Part shown: positions 32,862 to 46,947 of the stretch, piece after piece | How positions within the stretch are numbered: the stretch's first letter is position 1 | How the letters are laid out: every line of letters starts with the position of its first letter | NCBI GenBank assembly: GCA_015956445.1 | Contig: WIUZ02000017.1 | Coordinates: 434,001-498,000 of the forward strand | Source of the DNA: Thelephora terrestris | Taxonomy: Eukaryota; Basidiomycota; Agaricomycetes; Thelephorales; Thelephoraceae | DNA length: 64,000 nt | Direction: 5' to 3' | Position numbers and translations under genes: made by a program | The notes under the pieces: model-generated | The model's input: the letters and a program-made list of their open reading frames with translations, nothing else | Database searches by the model: none | What the model was told of the DNA's origin: nothing

Positions 32862-35626
32862 CTAAGAATTGCTCACTGTCACTGTTGCGGTTGTGAAGTC
32901 CCAGTAATCTTCACCGACCTCATCCGTCTGCACCTTCTCGGGTGCACGCGGAAATGGTGATTTCCAAGTGCCCGAAACGCGCCCCAAATACTCGAATATC
33001 GCCCCGATACTAGCCCTACTTTCTGGCCGGATTTCCCAACAACGGTTCAGCATCTGCCACAAATCATCTGTGAACCACACCCCCTCCGGCCCGTTTGGCC
33101 TTTCTGGACGTTTTCCCTCAGTGACCAGACGCATGACCATGAACTCGTTATGCAGCGCGAAGGGAGGCTGGCCGCTGAGGACTTCAAGTATCACCATCCC
33201 CAGTGCGTAGGAATCCGACTCTTTTGTCGGTCGGGTGTTCTCGGAACCAAACTGGCTTGGATCGAGGAGTTCTGGACTCATCCATCGTGTCGTGCCAGCG
33301 ATCGATAACGAGTTTGTGACTGCAGTGTTGGTGGGATCCGAGATTATGGTGAGTAGCCCAAAGTCCGCGAGGCGTGCGTGGCGATTTTGGTCAATTAGGA
33401 TGTTTGCCTTGAAGAGAGCAGGGTTAAGGCGTGGCAGCAAACAGGGTTTAAAATCATACCCCCTTCAAGTCCCCGTGTACCATCGCCTGACCGTGTAGGT
33501 AGATCAACCCCTGGGCGACATCTTGGAGCTATCGGAAGAAGTATCGGCAAGGTGTGCAGCCAACAGTAGGATCACAACCCCTACTTACGAGCTCAAACCG
33601 ATTCACGTCGTTATGTGTCTTGATGAACTCGTTGATGTTCCCATTCTCCATCCACTCCGATGCCATTGCAAAGAGGTACTTATCCATTGTCACTCCCAGC
33701 AACGGTAACACATTCGGATGACAAAGAGATTTCCAGGTCACGACCTCCCTACAGAACCTCTAAGACGGTAAGAATCAGCTAACCGGCGCACGCTTTCACC
33801 GGACTTTTGGGGCTCACACTTGTTATCTTCTCGAAATCACTTGTCGAGTAAACCCTCAGTACCTTGACCGCAACATGGAGACCTTGGTGTTTACCCCTCC
33901 AGACGTCGGCATACCCGCCGCGATACAGCGGGGCATCAGATCGGTCGTAGCAAAGTGGTATCTGCATTGACCTCGGTAATAGGACTTGATTGCCACATAC
34001 TCTGCACAAAGCAATAAGACACTTCTTCCGGAGTTGTGGTGGAAGACCCGCTGTATCCAAAGCCTTATCAGCGGAACGGCGTAGGCCCAAGAGTAAAGGA
34101 ACGGAGACCAATGGGCTGTCAGACAGCGTATCAGAGATGAGGGGTTATGAAGATGTACCTCGTGAACCACGTCAATGAAGGCCTGCGCGGCGTCCCCCCG
34201 AAGGTCACGGACCATCTGGATCTCGCGCCTGCTGGTGAAGATGGCTTCAATTAGGGAGATGACCTCACGCGGGGAGAAGGTACGGTGAATCAACCGTTCG
34301 CATGCCGATGCATCCAAGCCGACAAGGAGTGGTGGATCGGATGAAGTAGTTTGGGCATCATCGACAGTCCCCGCAGGCACCCCATACGCGGCACTGTTGT
34401 CAGATGGGTCTGATTTTTGGAGAGTTACGAGGTCCTTCCCCATGTTCCGGTGGGTGCTCATGGAAGCAGTGAACTTGGCCGTGTCGGACGTCCGCTCGCT
34501 CTGCGTAGACTTTGTTGTGTCCCGAACCGCAGCCTGGCACGTCGATGGGAGTCGTTGGTAACGTTCGAAGAGTTTAGTGAGGTAGGCGGTCTTCCGGGCG
34601 CTGCGGATGAATCGATGCTGCAGTAATTCCTTCGTATTCGGACGCTATGAACCGAGTAATTAAGTATATTACAACAACCTCTTGTGGATTAATGACTCAC
34701 CGCTGAAGGGTCTTTGGTCAAACAGAGTGATACAAAATCCTTGAAAAGCGAAGAGAAGTCGCCCTCTAACATGGGTAGTTCGGCCATGGGTTTCGGGGTG
34801 AGGTCACGCGCGAGGTTATATTCCGCCAATGGTAGTTCTCCTTGCGCCATTTCCATAGCTGCAATACCCAGACCCCAGATATCCACCTTTGCATCGTATC
34901 CAGCTTGGCAGATAAGTTCCGGAGCTGACAAGAACGAATTTCCGGCAAGTTCGTATCTGAGAGTTGTCGTGAGTCGGACGGCGGAACCGAAATCAGCAAG
35001 TTTGACTCTGCCAGAAGCGGATAAAAGGATATTGGCGGCTTTGACGTCACGATGAATAGTACCCTCGCTGTGGAGGTAGTCGAGACCGAGGAGTAGTTCA
35101 CGGCAGATGATAGCGATGTGTGCTTCTGAAAAGACACCAGCTTTAAGGAGTTCGAAACAAGAGCCACCCTCGAGAAACTCCATAACGATCCACAGCTTGT
35201 AGTCGACCACGAACGATCCATAGTAGCGCGTCACGTATTCCGAGTTGCATTGAGCGAGATTAAAGATTTCCTGCTGGATTTGTGAGATATCGTCATCGGA
35301 AACCTCGAGATCTACCACGGAAGGGATTCTCGTAAGGCTACGCAGGTGGAAAGTGGTGAGCGAACCCGTTTACCGATTTGCTTGACCGCGACGACTTGCT
35401 TGGTCTCGTTATGAATGACCTTGTAGACAGCGCTGAACCTGCCTGTGGCGAGTTCCTGTAATATTGTATACTGACTGGCAAGGTTGTCGCCCGGTTTCGG
35501 GTACGGTCCTGACGGGCGTCGCTCCTGTTGGGAGCTGGAGGCTTCAGAGGATGAGCGTAAGCCTATGGACTCTTGCCGAAGACCAGATAATTTCCGGCGT
35601 TTTCTCAACCAAGTGGGGGAAGGCAT
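32862..35626 (-). CDS. Dual-kinase fusion: GCK/STE20-type plus TKL-type
   Basis: Seven exons (35626-35374, 35311-34701, 34644-34159, 34063-33818, 33759-33589, 33528-33460, 33407-32862) form one frame of about 793 aa. The N-terminal half is germinal-centre-kinase-like: YTILQELATGRFSAVYK, VAVKQIDLEVSDDDISQIQQ, IHRDVKAANILL, LADFGSAV, SAPELI, then RPNTKELLQHRFIRSARKT. The third exon runs on in frame, without a stop, from the GCK tail (DTAKFTASMSTHRNMGKDL) into the usual N-terminal part of agaricomycete TKL kinases (FSPREVISLIEAIFTSRREI, AQAFIDVVHE). A full TKL domain follows: LYRGGYADVWRG, VAVKVLRVYSTSDF, MVHGDLKGANILI, ADFGLLTI, WMSPELLDP. Either half could be a separate transcript, with an alternative start at ATG 34461. 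Confidence 0.75.
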
Positions 35627-36457
35627 GATAAAAATAGAATGGGAAAGGAGGAGTCACTGCTGGCCGCCGTGCCCATCCGCCATTCACACAACCAGCGACA
35701 ATCCGACCGGTTGCGTAAAAATTAAAATCCAGGATATTGCGCTTGACCGCACACTTTGCGGTCGACCTCTTGGACCTTTGCCACACATCTCAACATTTGT
35801 ACTTGGTACTCCGGCGCTTAAACATCTACACGATTACATCCGCGTTCCGCACGCCGCTCGGTCCAAAGTCTTGAAAACGCGTTCAGACAAGGGGTTTATC
35901 AGTTATCCATCGCAAACGCTTGCCGCCACTCGTTACCGACCGCTGAAGCTGGGGTTTGAAGCTTAAAGTGCTGATTCCAAGGCTGGTGGTCTTGCTACAT
36001 CTCTGAAACGTCAACAAATCCTCCAAGGACATACGGCCGTCGCGGCCCTCCAGTACCAACTGTAACCGGTGCAGGGTCTGACTGCGCCGACGAGATTCGT
36101 TCTGTGAGCGATCGAGAGCATCTCCAACGATCAAACACAACTTTCATGGTGGTAGACTATAAAGTATGGTGATCTTGGTCTGCGGACGCACGCCATTACC
36201 CCCCAGGTTGTCCCGCTAGTTGTAAACCATGGTGCGCTACCGGGGAATCCCCGACTTTCGACTCGTACCGATGATGTATTGAGCGGAGTGATAAAGATGT
36301 GAAAAGGACACAGCATTAGAAGAAAGCAGGACGCGAGTCCGTTGAAAACGAAATATTGAGCGACAAATTGCGTACGTGCATGCGAAGTATAGGGTACATG
36401 TTAGGAGAGAAGGCAAGATATTTCGGATCGGGAATTTGGAAATTTGGGAGAACGAGG
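35627..36457. other. Intergenic, no gene seen
   Basis: This is upstream of the dual-kinase gene and downstream of the CTDK-type kinase gene. Open frames on both strands have no recognisable domains and no conserved splice pattern. Confidence 0.45.
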
Positions 36458-39400
36458 TTAGCCAGCGGCTTCTTTCTTGCGTTTCCTCGCCTTCTCCCTC
36501 TTCGTTTCCAGTTCGTGCCACTCGCCTTCTAACGCAACTAACCTATCAAAGCCCAGTGAGCAAGACAAGGGACATGATTCGAATGCATACACTAAACTCA
36601 CCCTGTCGGCTGCTGTGGTGGCGGTTGTTCTTGCGTAAAATAGGGGTGCTGAAGGGCCTGAGTGGCAGATATCCTCTTCGACGGGTCATAATGCAGCAAT
36701 TCCTCCGCCAGCTCCATACCAGACGGCGAGAGCCACCTACAAGTCCCGTCAGAAATTCCACAACGAGCGTGACTAGTGAAACGTTCGCACTTCTTGAAAA
36801 GGTCTCTAAACGGATTCGGGATCACCTCTTTGGGTTTTATAAGTTCATACCAAGGCATCGTCGTGACCCCAGGCCACCGTTCAGGAGTCGGAGTACCAAG
36901 GACCTTGTAGATTACGTCCAACTGATGAATCTCGTCAGTCCCTTGGAACACCGGCTTTTTCGTGAATAATTCCAGCATGATGCACCTATTACCCCCGTGA
37001 TTAATGATGAGCCGCATCGTTTATAGACGGACAAGGGAAGGGAGTGAATGTAGAAGGCGTACCCAGCGCTCCACATGTCAACCTCAGGCCCATATACTGT
37101 CGTGCCAAACAGGAGTTCCGGCGGGCGATACCACAGAGTAATAACTCGGTTAGTGTAATCGCTCTGTCGCCGTTTCTGATAGAACCTTGCCAAGCCGAAG
37201 TCTGCGAGTTTCAGCTCTCCTCGGCAGTTAACCAGGATGTTTGATCCCTTGATATCACGATGGATGACACCTTTATGGTGGAGGTACGATAGACCCGCCA
37301 ACATTTGTTGACATAAGCTCTTCAGCTGGGCGTCGTTAAAGGTGAATTGCGTTTGAGACAGGACCCCGGTGAGGTCATGGTCCATGTACTGGAACACCAT
37401 GTAGACGGATCCTGGTTTCATGAATCAGTAAGTGCCCCAAGGATAAGTAATAGAACAAACCGTTTGACACCATCATCTCATGCAATCTTACTACGTTATC
37501 GTGCCTCAGAGACTGCAAGAGCTTGATCTCTCGCATGGCAGTGACAGGGAATCCATCCTTCTCAGCCTCCATCCGCACCCTCTTCAAGGCCACGATCGCG
37601 TTGGTGGTGTTATTCCGGGCTTTGTACACTTTTCCAAATGTACCCTCTCCAACCTGCGTCATGATTGAAAACGCCTCTCGAGGTTCCTCATAAGCATACG
37701 CAGGGGACCACGTGGGTGAAGGTGAGCGAGGTGGACCGCTTTCATGTATCGGTTGTTGGTAAACATTCCTACGCGTAGCTTCAGGCGGCGGAGTTGTGCT
37801 CGTGTCCATCTCCATCGACATCCGGTCTGGCGATCCATGGTCTTGTGGTTGCTCACGTTCGCGATCTCGATCACGTTCACGATCGGACTCATGGGGCGCT
37901 TGGTCGCGTGGCTTGAGCATTGGCTCGTCGTCATCGTCAGCAGGGAAAAATTGACGCAGCGAGGAGCTCGCCCATCCGATGGGTTTGAAACCAGCCTTCT
38001 TCCCCTTCGCTGGTGACGGAGCGGCTAATTGCTGAGGGCCTTCCGCACCAGGTTGGTGGAAAGTCCGGGGAACAGGGGGTGGAAGCATATCAGTTCCATG
38101 ATTGTGTTTCGGATTTGGTTCGAGCATTGGTCGCTTATTAGCTCGCTTTGGGAAGGCGTGCGATCAGAGAAACGCGGGAAATAGTTCTAGTGTTTGGGGA
38201 CTAACCTCAACTTTGGGACTGGTACTTTGGTCTCGCCCCCGACGCCCGCTCTTCGGGGAGTGGTCCTGTGGGGCAGCGGTTTTGGACATCGACAACGTAA
38301 TGTCAATGTCACGAACATTAGTCGCCGTCGGAAGACGATGCAGCGTCCGCGGTCGGTCCCCAGCCCCGGAGCTTCGACTCGAAGCAGAACTAACACTTCT
38401 CGATGAGGGGGAATACACAGGAGACGGACTCCTCCGCCGATCACGTCCTCTGTCTCGATTCTGTTGATTGTCAACAAACCGGTTTTTCTTCCGATTCTGA
38501 CGCTTGTTGATGGGGCTCGAATCGTGCCTTGAAGGACTGATACTATGTCGTAACCGCTTTGGAGATGGAGACCGCGACCGCGACCGTCCTCCATGGGAGC
38601 TTCGTCGAGAGTGGAAGGAGTTCGTAGGCGACGCGGACCGTGATCTCGAGCGCTGAGGTCGACGCTTGAGTGGTATCTGATTAGCATTCACCGATAGATT
38701 CGTGTCGCGTCGTGTCCAGCTGAACGTTTTTACGGGTTCAGAAGATGCCTCGAGCAAAGCGAATAAACGGAACACGAACTTGTTGGGGTTCGGGTCATCC
38801 TGCTGCTTCCAGTCCCCCCGCTGCTTGTCCTTGTTTTTCCACTTCTTGCCCTTGTGCTTCCCCGTTCGATTACCGCGATTGTAATTATTGAAGTTACCAG
38901 AGTGACCAACGCTGCCGTCGCCCTGTCGTTGTTGGTGACGCTGGTTTCGATGTTGGTGATTGGGGCGACTGTTTTGGTTCTGTTTCCAACTGGGAGCGGG
39001 TTCCCAGTTCCGGGGAGGCTCATCGAGTCGGGGTTCCTCCACAAACGGAGGAGCTTCCCGGTTCTCGACAAACCGACTGTCCCAACCGGAGTCAGACACA
39101 AAGCGTTGTTGACCGCTGTCTCTCCACCCTCGGGTCCCCTCATCCATAAAACGACGCCCGTTTTCCGGCGGTGGCCTCCGGTCGTCTTCTACCCAGTCGT
39201 ATCCCACACCCCGTCGCCCAGAATTGTAGCCAGCATCGCCGTAGGAGTTGTAGCCTGGTTGAACAAACTCTTCGGGGGGTTGCCAAGGTGTTCCGTACGG
39301 TTCGACTGCACCCCAGCCCTCACCATCCCTATCTAACCTGTCATAAGAGTTTCTCCCACCGCTGTTGCGTCTCGGAAGGTCATCGTAGTTGCGGTCGTGC

Positions 39401-39687
39401 ATGGAATGAGAAGGTTCTCCTCTCTGTTGCCAGTTGTCGATGTCACCACGTCGGTTACGCGACTGGTTCGTGTCCCTCCTCATGTCGTACGAGCCAGCCG
39501 CTTGGTAGGAGTGAGAATGATGAACGGAGTAGTTGAGATCGTTGGCGTCGTCTAGCAAGACGGCTGATGAAGCAACTTCATGGGAGTTGTTGCGTGGTTG
39601 ATGCTGTTTGTTATGATTTCGACGTCTCTTCCCTCCACCGGTATTCCCGCCGCCAGTGCCACCACCTGCCGAATGTGGGTTGTTCAT
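36458..39687 (-). CDS. CTK1: CTD kinase, CTK1/Lsk1/CDK12 type, with RS-rich N-terminus
   Basis: Cyclin-dependent kinase that phosphorylates Ser2 of the RNA polymerase II CTD during elongation. Six exons (39687-38206, 38145-37461, 37411-37063, 36985-36791, 36736-36602, 36542-36458) give about 976 aa. Residues 1-490 are low complexity: G/N/R-rich, then RS repeats (RSRSRSASPTNS, GRSRSRSPSPKRLR), as in CDK12. The kinase domain starts near residue 650: VGEGTFGKVYK, VALKRVRMEAE, the cyclin helix DGFPVTAMREIKLLQSL, VFQYMDHDLTGVL, VIHRDIKGSNILVN, LADFGLARFY, TLWYRPPELL, EVDMWSAGCIMLEL. A short basic tail follows (ELETKREKARKRKKEAA). It could be Bur1/CDK9, but the RS domain and the MDHDLTG motif favour CTK1. 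Confidence 0.86.
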
Positions 39688-40440
39688 GGACGTGCTGGAG
39701 CGGACGTCGTAAGCGAGTGTTTAGAGGAAATGAGATGGAGTCAAGGGTGTTAGTCACCTTTTGCAAACTGCCAACCCACGGGTGGAACGATTTGAAGGGT
39801 TTACCGAACAATGGACCGAAACTTTACAGCACGGGTTCACGAGGGGTAAACTCACGCAACCCTACGCACTGAGACTTCCGATTGAGAGTTGAAGCGTGGA
39901 AGAAGAAAAAAAAAAGGATGAATGGATCGTCAGCGCTATGAACTGCACACGGGACGGGTCCAGGAAGAGACCGACTGGGAGAGAGGACTTACGCGAAAGG
40001 TTATGCGATAAAGTTGAGCGGCTTGGAGACAAACCTGTTCCTGTTTCGTCGTCGACCTCAAAGGAGAGCGTCGAGACTGGGTCCGTACAGTGACGATGTG
40101 TGCCGGTGAGCCCGCCGTCGCGGATAGTGGGAAGGCGTTGAGCGTTGTCACGATCCGGGGCGGGTAGTTGGCCTAATTCCTCTCTCCTCCTTCCTCAAAT
40201 CCCCTACTTCCCAAATCTCATCCAAACAGCCCGAAAGGTATCGGCCTTCATCGAAAGAAACGGGTCGGGTGCTCAAAAATGCTTGTGGCTTGCAGATGGG
40301 GGCCATCGCAGGTTGTCCAAGTCGGTGTGACAAGTCAGAAATTGGCAATCTCTATCGCAAGCCGGAAGCGTGTTCAGCACAACATAGGTGGGTAGATAAG
40401 GTACAACGATGGTGATACAACAAAAACTTATTTCCGCCCT
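39688..40440. other. Intergenic, no gene seen
   Basis: Upstream DNA of the CTK1-type gene and 3' flank of the WD40 gene. An A-rich run lies near 39900-39915. No coding sequence is supported. Confidence 0.45.
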
Positions 40441-42687
40441 CTACTGGTGTGTACATTGAGAAGGATCCACTGAACCCGATTCGTCGACAATAATCCCAAT
40501 GTCCTGGAGGAGTGAGACTATCGGAGGGACATTGACGCTGCCCACGTTGCGATTGATGATACTCCCTGCTCTGTCGAGCCTCGACCATTCATCTCTTCCT
40601 TTGTGGGGGCTAAATAACTGAACTACAGTGTGAGTGTCGGGGAAGAAAGCTTCACAAGGGAAGGAATCACCTTGGGCTCGTGGTCGATACCACTCACCGC
40701 AATCAGCGGAAGAGTAGGATGGGGCTCGATGACGTTCACAACGCTTCCATCCCCCTCGTATATCCCATGCAGAGTACCGCTTTCTCTTCTCCACAGAAAG
40801 AAATACCCGTCATCGGAACCAGAGGCGACGAACTCATCGTTTGGTCCGACGAAGGCGACTGCGAAGGATTTTATATAGTCAGTAACGAGTACTCCTCGGC
40901 CAGCCACAGATACCGCACCATCCTTGATCGTCTGCAAGTTCGATACCCCTTTGAAGGACCGCCGCGGTAGGACCAATGGAACGTCCGAGTATTCCGTTTC
41001 TTCTTCTTCCTCTTCTTCTTCCTCGCTCTCCTCTCGGTCGCCGCTCTCATCCATTTGTACATCTTCATGGTCAAAGGGGCCTTGGCCATCTGCTGGACGC
41101 GGAGCATCTCCACTGATAGGATCGTCTAGTCCAGTTGAAGAGGGGCAACCACTTGACTTCTGTTGCCTTGAATTGGGCGACAGTATTGGGGACGGGGTCC
41201 TGGATTTTAGGGAAACTTCCGTAGGGTCGTCCAGGGTGGAGAACAAGTAAACCGAGTGACCACCATATGCTGGCGCATCCGATAAACTCGACTCAAATAG
41301 CTAAAAGTGAACCCCATAGACTTACATAAGATAACCTGATGGCCCCATTACAACGTAGTTGGAATAACACAATACAACCTGCTTACCTCGTGGCCATTGC
41401 TAAAGGACACCCTTGCCGCAGTGATGTACTCATGCGGTGAAGGTTTTGCCATGATCGAGAATCGTCTGACGCAAGTGGTGAGGCTGCTGTCCTCTACAGG
41501 GACTCCCCATTCGGTTTGAAGGAGCCGACCGATTTGCCTGCGGTCAAAGAGATAGCCCTGTATGGAATGAGTTCAAGAAAGCTTGCTTATAAAAAGATGA
41601 AACATACGTATGGGTGGTTTCCAGCGACGACGAGTTGATGTGGTGCGGATGGGGCTATCGACATGGAGAATAGGCGGTAAGGCAATTTGACCAGTGGCGA
41701 AGGACAGGCTCCTCCTCCCTCGGATCTACAGTGATGCACCGGGGCCCTCAGGTCGTGCTGCCTTACAGTACCATCCTTTCCCATACTTTCAACCTTGGAC
41801 GATGGCGTGCACTCAAACTATGATACTGACCTCCGAAATGGTGAGGAATACATCCGGACTGAGCTCCGTAGTAATCCTTTTCACGGAATCTGAATGACAC
41901 CGGATTGTCCTTTGTTTCCAGGCCGGGCGCACTGGGGACCCCCTCGAATGCGAGGAGGCAGAGTCGAATGTGGTAATCTCCGCGCTAACATCGAAGACCT
42001 TAACCAAGCCGTCTCGGGCTGTGGTAACCCTATAGGATCGTGTTCATTCATCAGTTTATAGATTCAAAGGAAAACGGAGAGGGGGACCGCACGCACAGCC
42101 TAGTCGAGAACGGTAGCATCTTCGCGGAGAAGATGTTGTCCCAATGCCCCGTGGGGACTTGATGATAACAGACAAAGGGATACTCGTCGTCTGGGTCGCC
42201 CTTATCTTCAGACATTCGCCAGAATCGTACGCTGTTCGATTGTAGGGTACAGCCAGCAAAAAAGGGTGCGAGAACTAAGCTGACAATTAAAGGGCGCAAA
42301 CAATGAGCGAGAATACGGACGTAGTATCATCTCCTCCTGAGATCAAGGTTTCGCCATCACTCGTCCAACTTAATGCGTTCACACATCTTGGAGCGGAAAG
42401 TTCGGAAACGGAGGCTCGTTAACAAAGGCTATCTTTCCCAGGAGGGGAAGAGGGGGAAGAAGGGAAGGGTCTCAGTTGTCAGTCATGGTAACCCACCCGG
42501 TATGCCCTTCTAAAACCTTTACACGATGTAAGGGCCATTCAAGCGACCTGGACAACAGTTCCTTTCGACACAACGAGAGTCTTGACGCTGATGGAAATTT
42601 GCGCAGGAGGTTCGTGAGAGATGGAGAGAAGATGTTGCCCGTTTGAGGGACGGAATCCGAGGGCGCGTCGGGGATCGTCTCAGCCAT
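40441..42687 (-). CDS. DCAF-like WD40-repeat protein (CUL4-DDB1 receptor)
   Basis: Predicted substrate receptor of CRL4 ubiquitin ligases. Nine exons (42687-42497, 42386-42321, 42231-42097, 42029-41831, 41775-41608, 41557-41387, 41300-40919, 40858-40671, 40617-40441) give about 558 aa. The start is ATG 42687; the in-frame GTG at 42741 is not used. WD repeats: VLEGHTGCVNALSW with GGDDTTVRFWRM, NIFSAKMLPFSTRLVTTARDG, CHSDSVKRITTEL with EDGTVRQHDLRAPV (a DxR-type DDB1-contact motif), PHQLVVAGNHPYGYLFDRR, DEFVASGSDDGYFFLWRR, VVNVIEPHPTLPLIAVSGID. A long acidic insert (a run of nine E) separates the N-terminal and C-terminal repeats, as in DCAF6/DCAF8-type proteins. The target is unknown. Confidence 0.86.
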
Positions 42688-43806
42688 GATCCTATCACGT
42701 CGTGACTTTGCGATCAAGTCTCGTCCGTTTTCTTCCCACACTTGAGACGTCCGTGTTCGCCGGGAGCGGTAACGACGGATGTAAACTTACTGCGCGTACT
42801 GTCAGGTGTCGGTATACTATAACCTAGACGCTGTATCTGGGCTGCGCATCTGCTGGGCGGCCCAAGTTACCGCTCTTTGGGCCGACGATCCATTCATGGT
42901 TACTTCGCAGCCATTTAACCGCGGCCCAGTGTCCTAAACCAGTCTTGGAGAAGTCATCCGAAGATCCTGGTGGATCACCTTTCCGCAGCTGCCCCCAGCC
43001 CTTTCATGCCATCTCTAGCACTTTGGGCGGCCTGCCCAGTCGCTCAAAATGCTTATCTGCTTCACGCTGCGGAACACGTGTACCCTAACGCAATCCACGC
43101 CGGGTTCCAAATCGCATCACGCCATTTTTGACCATTCTAGTATTTGAGAAGTCCAGATGACTAGACCTCGGCCTTTACTCATCTTGCCATGTATAGAACC
43201 GATCGGGATCATCTGTGATTTCTCTAATTCACAAGAATGGAGACCTCAAGCCGAAAATGTTAGGAGTGCCCGGAAAGGCTCATAAAACATATTCCATAGA
43301 CGAGCGAAAGGTGTATGTAAGTTACAAGTGTTATTGAGAGGATGGTGTTACAATCAATACGATATCATTTTTTTTCGTTTGTGTTATCCGCTGGTCGTCG
43401 CTCCCGACACAAAAAGCTACTCGATGAGAAAAAAGAGTCCGTCGAGGAGAATGCGAACATTCGGGAATTACTCCGATGGGTGGGTGGGTGAGCAAGGAGA
43501 AAGTATAGGAAGACTGGGAGGAAAGCCGATTAACATTCTGAATGGAGTCGAAGTTAGGTAGACGGATAACTTACTCGATGTTCCGATAACCCCACTGCCT
43601 TTTGACTAAACAAAAGGCAACTACTAAAGAGGTGGATAAAACCGACAGGCTCGGAAGTGGGAAGTGGATAATGGACTCCCTGCGGGTTGGAGCGCGGGCA
43701 GCACGCCGAGGGTGTGTGTGATGGTGGTAAAGCCTTGGAGAAGTAGTGGATCTAAGCGAGACCTCACAATTCCTTGACCGTTGAACAGTGGAGTGCGGCT
43801 GCACGA
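42688..43806. other. Long intergenic region, no gene seen
   Basis: About 1.1 kb without a supported gene. A G/C-rich part (about 42830-43080) has several ggcggcc/ggcccag words in both orientations but no clear terminal repeats. An AT-rich part (43280-43560) holds the 3' flank of the DUF6699 gene. I cannot assign either. Confidence 0.4.
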
Positions 43807-44643
43807 CTATGATGTACCGAAGTCGACCAGCCATGTGACCTCACCCTGGCCAGAGATGTTGAGGTACTTTAACTGCTTGATGCAGGTCTTCCTCAACAAG
43901 AAGTCCACGCGACGGACTCCGCGTGCCCTCTCGGTCTTTGCATCGGATGGGAATGGGATCTTCTCCAGCCGGCGATGCCAAGCTTTGGAGATCAAGTCTC
44001 TGTGGGACTTGGAGTTGGCGTCGAACTCAGCCTGCTTAACGGGCCTGTGCAAGCTGGTGTACAAGGCGTGTAGGACATCCAAGACGGTGACAAAAGGAGA
44101 GGAGGTGGTAGTGGGCTCGACGGTGATGCTCCAGGGAAGCCCTTCTGCGACAATTTTCATGATCTTGGTTGGAGGGTGAGTCGCGGGCATAGAGAGGTGA
44201 GTGTGGTGGATGTGGAGTCGATCTGGGTGCGGTGGGAAGGCAACGTCAAGACAAATACCCCCAGGGCTGGCAAGGAGATCATGAAGATTGGGTGGAGCAG
44301 AAGTCGGCGTCGGCGGGGCAAAATGACGAACAGCGTGGTGAGGAACAACTGGGTTCTTCTTCACAGGGGAAAATGCGTGGGGTGGTAATGGGGCATTGGG
44401 GGTAGAAGGTGTGAAGGGCCCGGCGGTAGATGCCAGGGAAGATTGTGAATAGGCTGGCGATGGGGTGTCTGGGACGGGGGAGAGGGAGATTGGGAGTGGG
44501 GACTCGGAAGGTATCAAGAACTTGACGTGCTTCTTGGGCTTGGTCTGTTCAACGGGAGTAGTGATGGGTTTGGAATGCCTGGCCATTGCAGATGGAGATG
44601 GGATGAGTAGGTTGGTTGGGGAGTTGAGTGAAAGACTGAGCAA
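43807..44643 (-). CDS. DUF6699-domain protein
   Basis: A single exon of 278 codons; an internal ATG at 44586 (MARHSKPITTP) is an alternative start. The N-terminal half is P/S-rich. The C-terminal half matches the agaricomycete DUF6699 pattern: GGICLDVAFPPHPDRLHIHH, ATHPPTKIMKIVAEGLPWSI, FVTVLDVLHALYTSLHRPV, then a basic stretch and GVRRVDFLLRKTCIKQL. The function of DUF6699 is unknown. It is expanded in mushroom-forming fungi, often as single-exon genes like this one. Confidence 0.82.
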   Translation of the reverse strand: MLSLSLNSPTNLLIPSPSAMARHSKPITTPVEQTKPKKHVKFLIPSESPLPISLSPVPDTPSPAYSQSSLASTAGPFTPSTPNAPLPPHAFSPVKKNPVVPHHAVRHFAPPTPTSAPPNLHDLLASPGGICLDVAFPPHPDRLHIHHTHLSMPATHPPTKIMKIVAEGLPWSITVEPTTTSSPFVTVLDVLHALYTSLHRPVKQAEFDANSKSHRDLISKAWHRRLEKIPFPSDAKTERARGVRRVDFLLRKTCIKQLKYLNISGQGEVTWLVDFGTS

Positions 44644-45238
44644 ATTCGCAAGATAAGATATTTATACGCGAAATAGCACACGGCACAGGAAACGATAAAT
44701 CCGGTGCACAGTGCCGTCCATGGAGTCATATCCCACCCGGATCCGTGGTATTTTGATTCTATTGGCTCCCTGGGATCGCTGTCCACTTAAGCGACGATGT
44801 GCCGCGGCGGGACATGAAAATTGACGCACTATAGAAATATGCACAGCAGGGAGCTGACGTGGCGAAGTAGCCTCGATGGTATCATCTGCACCGGCCTCAC
44901 TTCTCACGCCCAACGCCTCCTATGCACATGGCGCGCTCGATACATCCTTGGATACAGATGCTATGCACCACGACGCCCGTCAGTGTCAAGCTTCAACGTT
45001 CAACGCTCACGAACCCACTCTGCTCCACGAAATCGGCGCAGCGCCCACACCCCTCATGACTTGCGGTGTGCGGCCATCCTGTCAAGGCAACATCGATTCA
45101 TCTCTTCACGGTGCCTGTCTCCCGTTGAGTCAGATTAAGACTTCATTCGGAGCCTTTGAGAGCGATGGGATTGCCAATGTACAATAATACTTGTCATTAC
45201 GGTGAACGACGGGATATGTAAACGGGGAATGAAATAAC
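44644..45238. other. Intergenic, no gene seen
   Basis: Upstream flank of the DUF6699 gene and 3' flank of PEP4. Two short overlapping plus-strand frames (44821-45187) lack family features, so I do not call them. Confidence 0.4.
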
Positions 45239-46798
<1,560 letters not shown>

Positions 46799-46947
46799 GG
46801 TTGTCGAGGAAGAACAAGTCGTAGTGAGAGTGGACCGAAGTGCGGGAGCTGCGGACTGGAGCAACTTGAACGACCCGAAAAGGAAGTGGCAAGTGACGTA
46901 CCTCTGCTGCCTCAATCGAGAGGTTCGTTCTCACAACCTCACCTCCG
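46799..46947. promoter_or_regulatory. Bidirectional PEP4/BRD8-like promoter
   Basis: 149 bp separate the start codons of two divergent genes, so they must share core promoter DNA. I see no TATA box or named element in it. Confidence 0.4.

Noticed and set aside
36458-39687. RS-rich frame 38164-39687 as a separate splicing factor
   Set aside because: It has no RRM. It joins in phase through the intron 38146-38205 to the kinase exon, matching the CDK12/CTK1 architecture.
42830-43080. Possible transposon remnant in the G/C-rich spacer
   Set aside because: Recurring ggcggcc/ggcccag words are too short. No terminal inverted repeats, target duplications or transposase frame could be found.
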